DNA of 64,000 nt from Paraniabella defluvii. GTDB taxonomy: Bacteria; Bacteroidota; Bacteroidia; Chitinophagales; Chitinophagaceae. A model generated the notes under the pieces. That model did not search any database. It saw nothing but the letters and a program-made list of their open reading frames with translations, and was not told where the DNA came from. The DNA is taken from NCBI GenBank assembly GCA_019316985.1, contig CP079215.1, positions 1,674,001 through 1,738,000 of the forward strand, in the 5' to 3' direction. A program made the translations under genes and the position numbers. Position 1 is the first letter of the stretch, and each line of letters begins with the position of its first letter. Below, one piece after another: positions 1 to 10,546 of this stretch.

Positions 1-371
1 CCCTTCGTTTAAATCCTTGATAGCGTTGGCAAAATTGTACACATAGGTTGTGTTGGGTTGCAGGGTATCTTTTATCTTAACGGTTACGGTTCTCAGTTTG
101 CGGCTTACATCCGGCATTATTTTAGGTAACGGAGAAACGATCAGGTTTTTGTAAATGTCATTCAATTCCACATACTCATCAAACTCTATTTTAATTTCCT
201 TTTGCTTAAAATTGAGTGTTTTATTTTCAGGATTCACAGACACAATTACAGGTGGAAGGGAGTCCTGGGCCCCGAAGGGGGCACCACACTGGCACAACCT
301 GTTTCGGATAACAAAAAAGCAAGGGCTGAAGCCAATACTAAAATAACAGCCAGTAAATTCTTAGCGCGCAT
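1..371 (-). CDS. Ig-like (Big_5-type) lipoprotein, N-terminal part
   Basis: Only the first part of this gene is in the window; it runs off the left edge. From an ATG at 371 the product opens with a hydrophobic signal segment ending in a lipobox-like LSETGC, followed by ASVVPPSG. That Cys-anchored opening is typical of Bacteroidota lipoproteins carrying bacterial Ig-like domains. The next stretch, with PPVIVSVNPEN and KIEFDEYVELND, resembles the first strands of a Big_5 (SbsA Ig-like) domain. The frame breaks near 265-280, in a GGGG/CCC context, where one added base restores it. It is probably a surface or periplasmic lipoprotein. It diverges from recR. The family call is from sequence pattern; the precise role is unknown. 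Confidence 0.65.
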
Positions 372-450
372 ATAAAAGCAAACATAAAACGTTTTTAGAC
401 AAACTAATTCCCAATTTTTAATTTTTAATTTTCCATTAGCAAGCTCATTT

Positions 451-458
451 TATCTTTG
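451..458 (+). promoter_or_regulatory. Putative -7 promoter element of recR
   Basis: TATCTTTG matches the Bacteroidota -7 consensus TAnnTTTG and ends only 4 bases before the recR ATG at 463. If it is the real promoter, the transcript is essentially leaderless. Confidence 0.45.
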
Positions 459-462
459 CAGG

Positions 463-1079
463 ATGCAATTTTCGTCCGCGCTGTTAGAATCCGCTGTTAA
501 TGAATTTTCACGCCTTCCGGGTATTGGTAAAAAAACGGCTTTGCGCCTGGTGCTGCATTTATTAAAGCAGGATGCCAGCCAGGTTACACAGTTTAGCGAA
601 ACTATTGCCCGTATGCGCAACGAAATTCGCTTTTGTAAAAGATGCTGTAATGTGGCTGACGCAGATTTATGCACCATTTGCAGCAATACTTACCGCCAGC
701 AGCAAACGATTTGCGTAGTGGAAACCATCCGTGACGTTATTGCTATTGAAAGCACCCAGCAATTTAATGGCACTTACCATGTTTTGGGAGGTATTATCTC
801 ACCTTTGGACGGCGTTGGACCAGACCAGTTAAATATTGACTCCTGGTAGCGCGTATCGATAAAGAGCACACAGAAGAATTGATTTTTGCACTGAGCCCTA
901 ATATACAGGGTGACACTACTATTTATTACGTGCAGAAAAAGCTGAGCGGTAAAAATGTGCGCATTACCACTATTGCAAGAGGCATCGCTTTTGGAGGAGA
1001 GCTGGAATATGCCGATGAACTGACCCTGGGACGTAGCCTGCAAAACAGGCTGCCTGTGGAAAAGTATATGAACCGTTAA
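463..1079 (+). CDS. recR: Recombination protein RecR
   Basis: RecR is a ring-forming DNA clamp that works with RecO and RecF to load RecA on gapped DNA. The N-terminal helix-hairpin-helix ([20 protein letters not shown], about residues 15-34) and a four-cysteine zinc finger (C58, C61, C70, C73) are visible. A Toprim domain follows, containing [15 protein letters not shown], and the C-terminus has [14 protein letters not shown]. Length is about 205 residues, normal for the family. One base is missing near 843-847: the frame breaks after LNIDS and resumes as [11 protein letters not shown]. recO lies about 8.5 kb away on the other strand, so both RecA mediators are in this window. Confidence 0.96.
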
Positions 1080-1131
1080 TATTTTATTGCTTAGTGTTCT
1101 AATTGAAAACATCTTATAGAAAATAAGACCC

Positions 1132-1139
1132 TATTTTTG
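1132..1139 (+). promoter_or_regulatory. Putative -7 promoter element of the LpxR-like gene
   Basis: TATTTTTG fits TAnnTTTG and lies 35 bases before the ATG at 1175. A TTG at 1103 is a weak -33 candidate, but its spacing is longer than usual. Confidence 0.35.
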
Positions 1140-1174
1140 CCAAACCCATTTTTAACAATAATGGTTATTTAAGC

Positions 1175-2110
1175 ATGCGGCATCAGCTTTCAACCTTTCT
1201 TCCTGCTTTTTTATTTTTGTTATCCATTACCGCATCTGCTCAAACCAAGCATCAGTTTACCATTCTTTCAGAAAACGACAGCTACCTGTCGGTAAATAAC
1301 GACGGGTATTATACCAATGGTATCAGTATGGCTTATCAATGGCGTTCAACAATCACCGGTAAAAGAAACCCCGAACGGGTTAACAGCATATCAGCCGGCC
1401 AGAATATTTATACTTCCAGATTCTCTGGTGAACTAAAAGCAGAAAGGCTGGACCGGCCCATCGCGGGGTACCTATATGGCAGCTATCATCAATCCCTCTT
1501 CAACCCAAAAGAAAGATTGATAAAATGGGGAGTAACAGCGGGTGTTATTGGCCCTTCTTCATTAGGAGAAGATATGCAGAAACTGGCGCACCGGGTGATG
1601 CAAATATATAAGCCTACTTATTGGGAACGGCAGTTGCCCAACTCTTTCGGCGTAAACGTGGATTTTACGTGGTCGCCCCGGTTAGGCCAACCGGAAAAAT
1701 CATCCAAATGGGATTTTAAGCCCCTGCTTTCGGCTACAGCGGGCAGTATTTTTACCAATGCGGGAGTAGGAGGCGCGCTGGTATTCGGAAAATTTAATAA
1801 AAACAGCGCCTCCGCTTTTTGGAACAACCACCAGGGCCAAACCAAATCAGAAAGGGAGTTTTTTGCTTATTTGTTCCCGGTAGTGTATTTAAAGGCATAT
1901 GATGCCACTGTACAGGGTAGTATGTTTAATAATGAACCCAGCCGGATACCCGGAAAGCTTAATCCGGTTTTTCTTCAGTCAAAGCTGGGCATTACCTATG
2001 CAACCAATAAATTGTCTTTCGGCGCTGCTGCTGTTTATGAAAATAAGCAGTCCCTTACCCAACGATCACCACAGCTGTATGGCAGTTTACAGGTAAGCCT
2101 TATGTGGTAA
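1175..2110 (+). CDS. Lipid A deacylase LpxR family protein (DUF2219)
   Basis: A 311-residue outer-membrane protein with a cleavable signal peptide (hydrophobic stretch ending ITASAQ). LpxR enzymes are 12-stranded barrels that remove the 3'-acyloxyacyl chain of lipid A. The N-terminal signature is present: ENDSY followed by DGYYTNGISMAYQW. A central GVIGPSSLGEDMQ..H segment corresponds to the family's second conserved block. The C-terminus ends in barrel-like strands closing with LQVSLMW, as expected for a BAM substrate. This gene is intact, unlike many neighbours. It stands alone between recR and the beta-propeller gene. Enzymatic activity is inferred from family membership. Confidence 0.88.
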   Translation: MRHQLSTFLPAFLFLLSITASAQTKHQFTILSENDSYLSVNNDGYYTNGISMAYQWRSTITGKRNPERVNSISAGQNIYTSRFSGELKAERLDRPIAGYLYGSYHQSLFNPKERLIKWGVTAGVIGPSSLGEDMQKLAHRVMQIYKPTYWERQLPNSFGVNVDFTWSPRLGQPEKSSKWDFKPLLSATAGSIFTNAGVGGALVFGKFNKNSASAFWNNHQGQTKSEREFFAYLFPVVYLKAYDATVQGSMFNNEPSRIPGKLNPVFLQSKLGITYATNKLSFGAAAVYENKQSLTQRSPQLYGSLQVSLMW

Positions 2111-2178
2111 CACCTGCTTATTGCTGGTTCTTTTCCAAAGAAAAATTTGGAGAATAAAAAACATGCTTTATTTTTATA

Positions 2179-2200
2179 GTGTACTAGACGATTAGTACAC
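2179..2200. promoter_or_regulatory. Perfect inverted repeat, operator-like
   Basis: GTGTACTA and TAGTACAC form a perfect 8-base inverted repeat around GACGAT. There is no T-tract on either side, so it does not look like a terminator. The size and symmetry resemble a TetR-type operator, and it sits about 160 bp upstream of the beta-propeller/barrel pair. No TetR gene is adjacent. Confidence 0.4.
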
Positions 2201-2358
2201 CAACCAAAGAATATCTTTATATTAAAACTATTCATGTTGCGCCTATACCAATTCAAAACAAAACAGACCGCTTACAAGTTGAATTTAATGTATCACAAAC
2301 CTTTAGAATTAGTTAACAATTAGACTGCTTATCTTCAAACTCCAAAAACTAAAATATT

Positions 2359-3591
2359 TTGAACAAAAAAATATTGCTGCTTACCTTTCTGCTAGCCAAT
2401 GTAGTAGCTTACAGCCAACCTGCAAAGATTTATCTGAGCCCTAAAGCTGCCGGGGAGGCAATCAGTCATTATTTATAGACTCCTGAAATTTTATCCTCTT
2501 GAACAAAATAACGATGTTGAAATTGGAAGATACAACGGCCTTTTCAACACAGACAAATACTTTATTATAACCCGGTATACCGATGCCATTCTGTTTCTGT
2601 TTAATAAACAGGGTAAGTTTCTGAAAAAAGTATCGTACAAAAAACTGGGAGAGGGTGCCTACCCAAGGTATGATAAAGCCAAACAACAGTTGAATTTTAT
2701 CTTCATTAATAAGAACTATCAACTTACAGAGAGAGACCATGTAAAAATAAGGGCTGATTTTGCCAACAAAAAAATAGAAAGTATTACAAGAAATTTACGC
2801 TCGATTTAAACGACAGCAGCTTTACATTAAAGAAAGCCGAGGTTACCGCTTTCGACATACTGGATGCTTACAACTTAAAGGACGACTACTACTTTACCTA
2901 TCGTATACACGTAAGCGAAGATTATAAAGATTCGATCGATTATGAAGTAAAAATTTATAAAGACGACAAGTTTGTAAAAGGTTACTTCCCTATAACAAAA
3001 GAAATGATCCGCGATACCTTTACTCCCGCTCGCTGAGTGCAATAACCCTTGAGAGCGGCAAACCAGATACTTTTTATATAACCAGGCCCTTTACCGATAC
3101 GGTATATTCCTTAGCCAACGATGCGATAGCACCCATGTACCAGATGGTACTACCTATGGAAAACGGCTTACCCAAATCTTTTTTTTAATACAGGTTTTAA
3201 AAATAAAACGGAGCGCGACAATTTTGAACGTAACAACGGTTGGCTGCTAAGGCAGATATACACAGTATATGAATCTAAAAAATACATGATGGTAACCATT
3301 GGCTTTTTAAGTAACTATGGGCGCTATATCTATGATAAAAAAACCACCCGCTCCTATAACCTTGAGAAAATTAAACCTGATAGCCTTACCTACAACCTGC
3401 CCGTACTTACAGACGACAGTGGCAACCGCCAGGGTAATAAATTCTACACTATCATCAGCCCCGAACAGCTTAAAAAAGCCTACGAGCTTAAAGCCAAGTC
3501 GGCCCCCTTTCCTAAAGAACTGGAAGACTGCTTTAAGGACCCTAAAAAACCCAGTCCGCTAATTGTTGAATATACTTTCAAAACAAACTAA
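2359..3591 (+). CDS. 6-bladed beta-propeller protein, frames broken
   Basis: A secreted protein of about 410 residues beginning with TTG (MNKKILLLTFLLANVVAYSQ, a signal peptide). The pieces ending at about 2463, 2482, 2791, 3020 and 3181 lie in different frames, but read on continuously when single bases are restored. The motif series IGRYNGLFNTDKYFII, DAILFLFNKQGKFLKK and GEGAYPRYD is the usual opening of Bacteroidota 6-bladed beta-propeller (NHL-like) proteins, which bind ligands or partners at the cell surface. The stop codon overlaps the start of the next gene by one base (TAATG), so the pair is translationally coupled to the outer-membrane barrel. Given the general error pattern, I regard it as an intact gene with sequencing errors. 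Five breaks are many, so real decay is possible. Confidence 0.7.
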
Positions 3592-6416
3592 TGAGAAAAA
3601 TTGCTTTACTAACCCTAACCTTTTTCCTTTTTAACCTGGTGGCACGCACACAAAACGGTACTATCAAAGGTATTGTTAAAGACTCTTTAACCGGTGTTGT
3701 GCTGGAGTCGGCTACCGTTAGCATTTTTAAAAAAGATTCGTCGTTGGTGAATTACCAGCTTACCGATGGCTATGGCGCATTTGACCTGAATAAGCTGCCG
3801 GTAAATTCAGACCTGCTATTACAGGTAACTTATGTGGGGTTCAAAAGCTTTTCAAAAATGCTGAAGCTCGATTCGGCCAGCTATAATACTACTGTTTTAC
3901 TTACTCCTTCTTTCGACGATTCGTCGAATGTAACGGTAACCGCACATATCCCCATCCGCATGAACGGAGATACCCTCGAGATCAACCCGGCGGCATTTAA
4001 AATGGATCCTAACGCCGTGGTGGAGGACCTGCTCACTATGGTACCGGGCGTAACTGTCTGGTCTGACGGAACAATCACAATGAACGGAAGAAAAATACCC
4101 AGCGTTCTGGTAGATGGAAAACCTTTTATGGGATCAGACGATGCCCGGCTGGCTACGCAAAATCTTCCCAAAGACGCCATAGATAAAATACAGGTGTACC
4201 AGGAAGTGGACAGAACATTGAGACCGGAAGAACGACGTCAAAAAGACTCCCTGCTCACCATGAATATCAAACTAAAGGAAAATAAACAAACCGGCTATTT
4301 TGGAAAAGCCGGGATTGGATACGGTACCACCAAACGGTTTGAGAGCGATTTATCCTTTCAGATGTATAACAAGAAAACCTCTTTTGGCATTGGCGGAGGC
4401 TACAACAATATCAACAAGAATATTGAAAACCTGAAAGAGATGTTTCAGAACAATACCTATAGAAACTATAATCCCAATTTAAGAAATGTAGGTAATTTTA
4501 ATACCGAAGGCATCAACCGCTATCATTCCATTGGAGGCGTATTTACCCATAACTTTATTGGAACTACCAACAGCCGGCAAAACGACCGCATCACGGTGAA
4601 CTATACCAAATCAGGTAACAACAGGTTTCAAACCAATCAAACTTTACAAAACAGAACGGCGCTCGACAATCCACAGTTTATAGAGGATAATGCAATTACA
4701 AACGGCGTTAATCATAATCATAACCTGGGCATTAATTATATTAAAACCAATAGCTACAACGACAATTTTACCATAAATGCATCTGCGGGCACATCGGACA
4801 ATACTAATAATACAACCAGAACAACGGATATAAGGGACACTACATCGAATCTGGTAAGTACCAATAATGTGCAAAGTAACGAGGTTAGAAAGTCTAACAA
4901 CCAATCTATGTCGCTCAACTACTCCAAGTACAATTACGACAATCCTTTGGCTCAGTTTAATGTAAATCTTAATGTAAGCAATAATAACAATGAATCGGAG
5001 CGATACACAAAAAATGATTTCATATCATTTCAAAACAGCGCTAACGATACTTCAACCAACAGGCAGTACCTTAATAATTCGTCTACTCTAAACCTGGGAG
5101 CAACCCTGGGATACAATGGGTTAAGAAGGTTATTATTCGGAAGGTTTAATTTTTGGGTATAGACCTGTCGCTTAACCAGCGAATCAACTATATGAAAAAC
5201 CAAAGGGATGACAAGGTTTCTGACTTCGATAGCATTGCGGGTAATTATAAGATCAACAATAGGCTTACCAATAATAATCTTAATGAAAAAATAGAATACA
5301 CACCCTCACTGCGGTTGGGTAAATCCATTTATAAATGGTCGGATATCTATTCGCGCAGCTTTTATGCGAATGTAAGCCTGAACCAGGATTTTAAGCAAGA
5401 CAACAATACCTCTTCGTTGGCGGTACGCAACCTGTCAAGATCTTTTTCGTTTTTCCGGTACGATGTGAACCTGTCACATAACTATAACAGGCGGGACAAT
5501 TTTTCTTATAACGTAAGTGTGGGTTATAACAAGAACTTCGAATATGCGCAGATAGACCAATTGCGTACTATTACAGACAGTGCAGAGGTGTTTAATGTTC
5601 GGATAGGAAATCCTTTTCTGAAAAACAGGGTCAACCACAGCTATAACTTTTACGGCAACTTCAATAGTCAGCAACCTAAGTCCCCTATGCTTTTAACGGA
5701 GGCGTAAATGGTAATTATGTAAAGTCGCTAAATCCGGTAGCGGACAGTTTGATCAACGATCCTTCAGGTAAAAGAACCTACTATTACATTAATGCATCGC
5801 AGAGCGAATCATATTATTTGGGATATAATCTCAATATATCCAGGAGGATTAAAAAAGCAGCATCCAGCTAATGTACAGCGGATCTTATAATAATAACCGG
5901 AATCCGAATTACATCGATAATGTTTTCTCAATGTCCAATAGCTCGGGGCTCACTAATAATATCAACCTGATGCTGTCGCTGAAAAATAATATGGTGATTG
6001 TAAATCTTGGTAAAATGCTCAATAATTACCAGTCAACGCAGTCTGGCGCCGGGCTTTCGTCCTCCAAAAACCGCTCAGATATTTCCCGCTTGGGTCTTAC
6101 TTTAAACCTACCCAAAGGGTATGCGGTCAGCTCTACGCTGGATCACACCAAAAATACGGGATTGAAAGACCCCATCGTTCTATGGAACGCTTTTGCAACC
6201 TGCCGGATCTTAAAAAACCAGCAGGGAGAATTAAAATTCTCGGCGATGGATATTTTGAAACAGTTCCAGAACATCAGCAACACTTCCGATTCGTTTGGTA
6301 CTACAACCCGCATCAGTAATGGGTTGCAACAATATTTTATGCTCACGTTCTCCTATTATCCAAGAAAGTTTGGTAAGGCAGAAATTAAAAAGAAGGAAGT
6401 GCAGGAAATATGGTAG
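3591..6416 (+). CDS. TonB-dependent-receptor-like outer membrane beta-barrel protein
   Basis: A large outer-membrane protein of about 940 residues. After a signal peptide comes a carboxypeptidase-regulatory-like domain (GTIKGIVKDSLTGVVLESAT to about residue 95). A plug-like region follows with NGDTLEINPAAFK, VVEDLLTMVPGVTV and VLVDGKPFMG, then a long Asn-rich barrel (OMP_b-brl_3 type). This architecture is common in Bacteroidota and is usually annotated as outer membrane beta-barrel family or TonB-dependent receptor. Frames break near 5150, 5690 and 5868. The start codon overlaps the stop of the beta-propeller gene, and the stop codon abuts the convergent prfA stop. The ligand is unknown; pairing with the propeller suggests a two-part surface complex. 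Confidence 0.85.
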
Positions 6417-7479
6417 TTATTCCTGCTTAGCCAGCTTTTCGGAGTTTTCGGCAAATTGCAGGTTGTCTATAAACTCTTGTATTTCCCCGTTCATCACCGC
6501 ATCCAGGTTGTAGGAAGTGAAGTTATACGATGGTCTGTTACACGGCCCTGCGGATAATTATAGGTCCTGATCTTGGCGCTTCTGTCTCCCGAGCTCACCA
6601 GGCTCTTTCTGTGCCGGGAAATTTCTTCCTCCTGTTTCCGTACTTCCTCTTCATATAATTTGGTACGGAGCATTTGCATGGCTTTTTCCCGGTTGCCCAA
6701 CTGGGTACGTTCTGTCTGGCAAATCACCACTGTTCCTGTTGGAATATGCGTCAGCATTACCTTGGTTTCCACTTTGTTTACGTTCTGTCCACCTGCGCCC
6801 CCGCTTCGTGCGGTTTCCATCTTCACGTCGCTTTCGCGTAGCTCAAAATCAATTTCTTCTGCTTCAGGCATAACCGCAACTGTTGCGGCAGAAGTGTGCA
6901 CACGACCCTGCGTTTCTGTATCGGGTACACGTTGCACCCGGTGTACGCCACTTTCAAACTTTAAAGTTCCGTATACATCATCTCCTCTCACTTCAAGTTG
7001 TACCTCTTTGTATCCTCCCACAGTACCTTCACTTTCACTGAGCACCGCCGTTTTAAAGCCTCTTCGCTCACAATACTTTACATACATTCTTAAAAGATCC
7101 CCGCAAAAATGCTGGCCTCATCTCCACCGGTTCCCGCCCGTATTTCCATAATCACATCCTTGCCATCCTGCGGATCTTTAGGAATCAGCAGCTGGCGGAT
7201 CTTCGCTTCCATAGCCTCTTTACGTTCCTGCAAATCAGCCGTTTCCAGCTTGGCTAACTCGCGCAATTCCTCATCATCGCCATTTAACGCTTCCTTATTA
7301 AAGTCAATATCATCCAGCAGTGTTGTATACTCCTTATACGCGTGTACAATCTTTTCCAGTCCGCGGTATTCCTTACTTGTAGCGGCAAATTTTTTATTAT
7401 CGCTTACAATTTCAGGGTTAGTTAAGGCCACGCCCAGTTGATCGTATTTAGCCTTTATAGCTTCCAGTTTATCTAACAT
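6417..7479 (-). CDS. prfA: Peptide chain release factor 1
   Basis: RF1 ends translation at UAA and UAG codons. The PxT stop-codon-reading loop ([14 protein letters not shown]) and the GGQ peptidyl-hydrolysis motif ([16 protein letters not shown]) are both present. The frame breaks near 7088 (after GDEASIFAG) and near 6528 (after VTDHRI). Past the second break the true C-terminus reads [15 protein letters not shown] and ends KLAKQE. The product is about 355 residues, normal for bacterial RF1. Its stop codon lies directly against the convergent OMP gene, leaving no room for a separate terminator. Confidence 0.96.
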
Positions 7480-7662
7480 ATAATAATTCCCTGCATTTTT
7501 TTATTTAATATTTAGCCGTAAGAACTCCCGTAACATTTTCCATTATACATCGGGAAATTAAGAATGAAAAATTTTACTACCCGTTTCTCTTACTTTTACA
7601 AGGCGCTAGCGCCCCTACCGCACAAATCTGTTCGGGCCGGCAAAGTTAAATCATTTTACAAG

Positions 7663-8804
7663 ATGCATTTTAAGAAGTTACAGGCTGATTTATTATTCGA
7701 TGGTTACCATTTTTTGGAAAATAAAGTTTTAGTGCTGACGGAAAATGGGGTAGTGGAGGATATTATCGAACCGGATCAGGCAGGAACTGATGTTGAAACC
7801 GTAGGAGGTATGTTGTTGCCGGGATTTATTAATTGCCACTGCCACATGGAACTAAGCCATTTACAAGGTCATATTGAAGAAAATACCGGCCTGCCTGATT
7901 TCGTAAGACAGGTTGTGCAAAAAGAAATTTTTCTGAAGCAGACATTCTTGCGGCTATTGAAACAGCCGAGGCGTCCATGCTCCGGAACGGGATAGTAGCT
8001 GTTGGCGATATCAGCAATACGCTGCATAGCCTTGCGCAAAAGCAAAAAAAAATATCTACTACCATAATTTTATTGAGGCCATGGGTTTTAACCCGCAACT
8101 AGCCGACCCCAGCTTTACTTCGTATCAGCTTATTTACAACCAGTTTGCAGCACAGTTTGGACCCCGCCAAGTATCTATTACACCTCATGCCCCATATTCA
8201 GTGTCGCAACCTTTGTGGCAGAAAATAATCGCCCATGATGCCAATGGCTTATTATCTATACACAACCAGGAAACCCTGGAAGAAACTTTATGGTTTCAGC
8301 AAAAAACGGGAGGCTTCACCCATATGTTTAAGGCGATGGGTTTGAATACAGACAGCTTTATCCCGTCGGGCAAAACCAGCCTGCAAACATATTTTCACCA
8401 TTTTTGCCACAGCAACAGGTTTTACTGGTACATAATGTATATACTACAGAAGAAGATATTGCCTTTATACACGAAACCGGCAACAAGGTGTTCTGGTGCT
8501 TATGTCCTAACGCCAATCATTATATCAACCGCACGCTGCCCAACCTGGCTATGTTTATTAAAAATAACGCCTCTCTAGTGCTGGGAACCGATAGCCTGGC
8601 CTCCAATCACCAGCTAAGTATTTGGGAAGAAATACAAACGTTGCGGAAAGCATATGAGGATGTACCGCTGGCATCGATGCTTCAATGGGCTACCAGCAAC
8701 GGGGCAAAAGCTTTAAAAATAGATGCACAATATGGGAGTTTTGAAAAGGCAAACAACCGGGAGTTGTGCAGGTGCTGGATAATACGGTACGCAGCATTTA
8801 TTAA
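7663..8804 (+). CDS. Amidohydrolase family protein (cytosine/adenosine deaminase-like)
   Basis: A TIM-barrel metal-dependent hydrolase of about 380 residues. The metal-binding HxH motif is in FINCHCHMELSH, and the late Asp motif is LGTDSLASNHQLSIW. The His-containing segments TPHAPYS and LSIHNQET also fit the TRZ/ATZ/aminodeoxyfutalosine-deaminase branch. I chose the ATG at 7663 because the family begins just before an ADLLFDG-type strand; an in-frame upstream start at 7564 would add unrelated residues. Frames break near 7925, 8045, 8400 and 8755, and the corrected reading ends NTVRSIY at 8804. The substrate cannot be named from sequence; a menaquinone-pathway aminodeoxyfutalosine deaminase is one possibility, but no other mqn genes are nearby. 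Confidence 0.8.
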
Positions 8805-8886
8805 TTATGCCCCTCATGGTGAGATTTGGTTAAAATGTTTTGAAACAGGAACTTTGCCATCCCTGAAAAGGAGTAATTAAACATAC

Positions 8887-8934
8887 AGCCGGCGCTGCAC
8901 AGAGTTGCCTGCTATAAGAGATAGCGCGCCGGCT
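8887..8934. repeat. Inverted repeat between amidohydrolase and HPP genes
   Basis: AGCCGGCG (8887-8894) pairs perfectly with CGCCGGCT (8927-8934) across a 32-base loop. There is no T-tract after it on the plus strand, so a terminator role is uncertain. Confidence 0.35.
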
Positions 8935-8957
8935 ACACAAAGTATTGAAGAGCGTAC

Positions 8958-9602
8958 ATGGTAAAAGCAAAAATTAAAAGAGGATACAGGATAGCCCGTT
9001 ATGTGGCTTATAAAGAAACGCTGATCGACCGGAGAGAACATTTCTGGTCTTTTTAGGTGCTTTTTTCGGAATAGGCATTATTGCGCTTTTACAGACAAAG
9101 CTTTCAGAAAGCGACAATTTATTCCTGATCGGCTCTTTTGGAGCATCTTCCGTTTTAATTTACGGGAGCATTCAAAGTCCCCTGGCCCAACCCCGGAATC
9201 TGATCGGGGCCATGTGATATCTGCTTTATTAGGAGTAACCATTGCCAAAATATGCCCGCCTGTTATATGGCTGACTGCCCCCTGGCGGTAGCCTTTTCCA
9301 TTATAGCAATGCAGATCTCCAAAACCTTGCATCCACCCGGCGGGGCAACGGCATTGATTGCAGTAATCGGATCTGAAAAAGTAAAAGCTTTAGGTTACTG
9401 GTATGTACTGTCGCCCGTTTTAACCGGCGGGCTCCTATTGCTGTTGGTAGCGCTTATATTTAATAACCTCACCCCTAACAGGAAATATCCGACGGATGGC
9501 CGGTTTTCGCGCACATTTAAATGGGTAACAGCCCCAACAAGAAACGCAATCAATCAAATAGGCAAAAAGCGCAGGAATAGAAAAGGCAATATTATCTCAT
9601 AA
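8958..9602 (+). CDS. HPP family membrane protein
   Basis: A small integral membrane protein of about 215 residues from the HPP family, whose plant and cyanobacterial members have been linked to nitrite transport. The signature HPPGGATAL is intact (LHPPGGATALIAVIGSEKV). A conserved FLIGSFGASSVLIYG segment and several hydrophobic helices precede it. Frames break near 9050, 9205 and 9285. Start is the ATG at 8958 (MVKAKIKRGYRIARYVAYKE). The 3' end overlaps the convergent recO stop by about 11 bases. The transported substrate is not known. Confidence 0.85.
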
Positions 9603-10347
9603 TTTCTTTTAGTATGGGCAGCGTTCTCAGGTTACCAAAGCCCTGTACATGCAAGCTATAATAAACTTCCATCATATCCAGTATGCTACGCCTGGCTTCT
9701 GCATTGGCATCAATTTCGCGCAGTTCCGAAGGTTGCCTTACCTGCAAAAGCTCTGCTAATATTGATGCATATTTTTTTCCAGGCTTAAATGGTGAAAAAA
9801 AGATCCATTGATAAAAACGCCTTCCTTAACATCAAATACAAAGTCATCAGACAAGTCAAGATCGGGACCGATGCCCTGCGGCAAAAAACCTAAAAAATGG
9901 GTAAGCTGAACGGCAAAAAAACCGGGAAATTAGCCATCGTCTTGTCGTCGCAGCCATCCAGCGCCAGAAAGCAATCTTCTGCAAATGCAAACAGACCGTA
10001 ATTATCTTCAGGCTGCTTCAGGCATTTACTCAACAGCTCTACCATATAAGAGGCCACTCCGTTTTTAATTACATCCGTAAAAATCTGCTGGTATACCGTT
10101 GCAAACCTGTACTCCCTGATGCGATTGAGCTGCTTAAATTCATTATGGTATACTTCCATATCCAATATAGCCGCCGGCTGAAAAAAGCCTGTACGGGAAC
10201 CACCCTTTTAGAAGAGCTGCGGATACCGTTTAGCAAATAAGATTGTAAACCAAACAACTCCGTATATATTGATGCCACAATACTGGTTTCCCCGTACTTA
10301 ATATTACGAAGTACAATACCTTTTGTTTTATGTATTTTGTCGGTCAA
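9592..10347 (-). CDS. recO: DNA repair protein RecO
   Basis: RecO helps RecR place RecA on SSB-coated gaps. The N-terminal OB-fold reads HKTKGIVLRNIKYGETSIVA. The middle and C-terminal helical part includes FKQLNRIREYRF and VELLSKCLKQPEDNYGLF. The start appears to be TTG at 10347, because a stop codon lies immediately upstream in frame. Frame breaks occur near 10195, 9912 and 9790. The corrected product is about 250 residues, normal for Bacteroidota RecO, which often lacks a good zinc finger. It is convergent with the HPP gene. Confidence 0.9.
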
Positions 10348-10546
10348 TTACCAATAATAAAACTGCAAGGTAAATTTTAATAGCTATGCTGGCAAAGAAT
10401 TGCCCGGCCGCTATCTTTTATATCTTCTAAAAAAACTATGCGTTGGCATTGTTTTTTCTTTTTTTGCCGATATCGCAACAAAAATTGTAGGCTACAAACA
10501 GTTTGGGAATTAAACATCGTCTAAAAAAAAGAATAAATAAAGTTAT

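Noticed and set aside
262..290. CCCCGAAGGGGG in the first gene as another copy of the hairpin repeats near 49 kb
   Set aside because: It encodes the conserved VVPPSG stretch after the lipobox, so the resemblance is explained by coding.
2359..3591. Decayed pseudogene call for the beta-propeller gene
   Set aside because: Five frame breaks could mean decay, but each is repaired by one base and intact neighbours of essential function show the same error type. Kept as a gene with errors.
7564..7662. Upstream in-frame start of the amidohydrolase
   Set aside because: The added residues look like translated intergenic sequence and precede the normal first strand of the family; the ATG at 7663 fits better.
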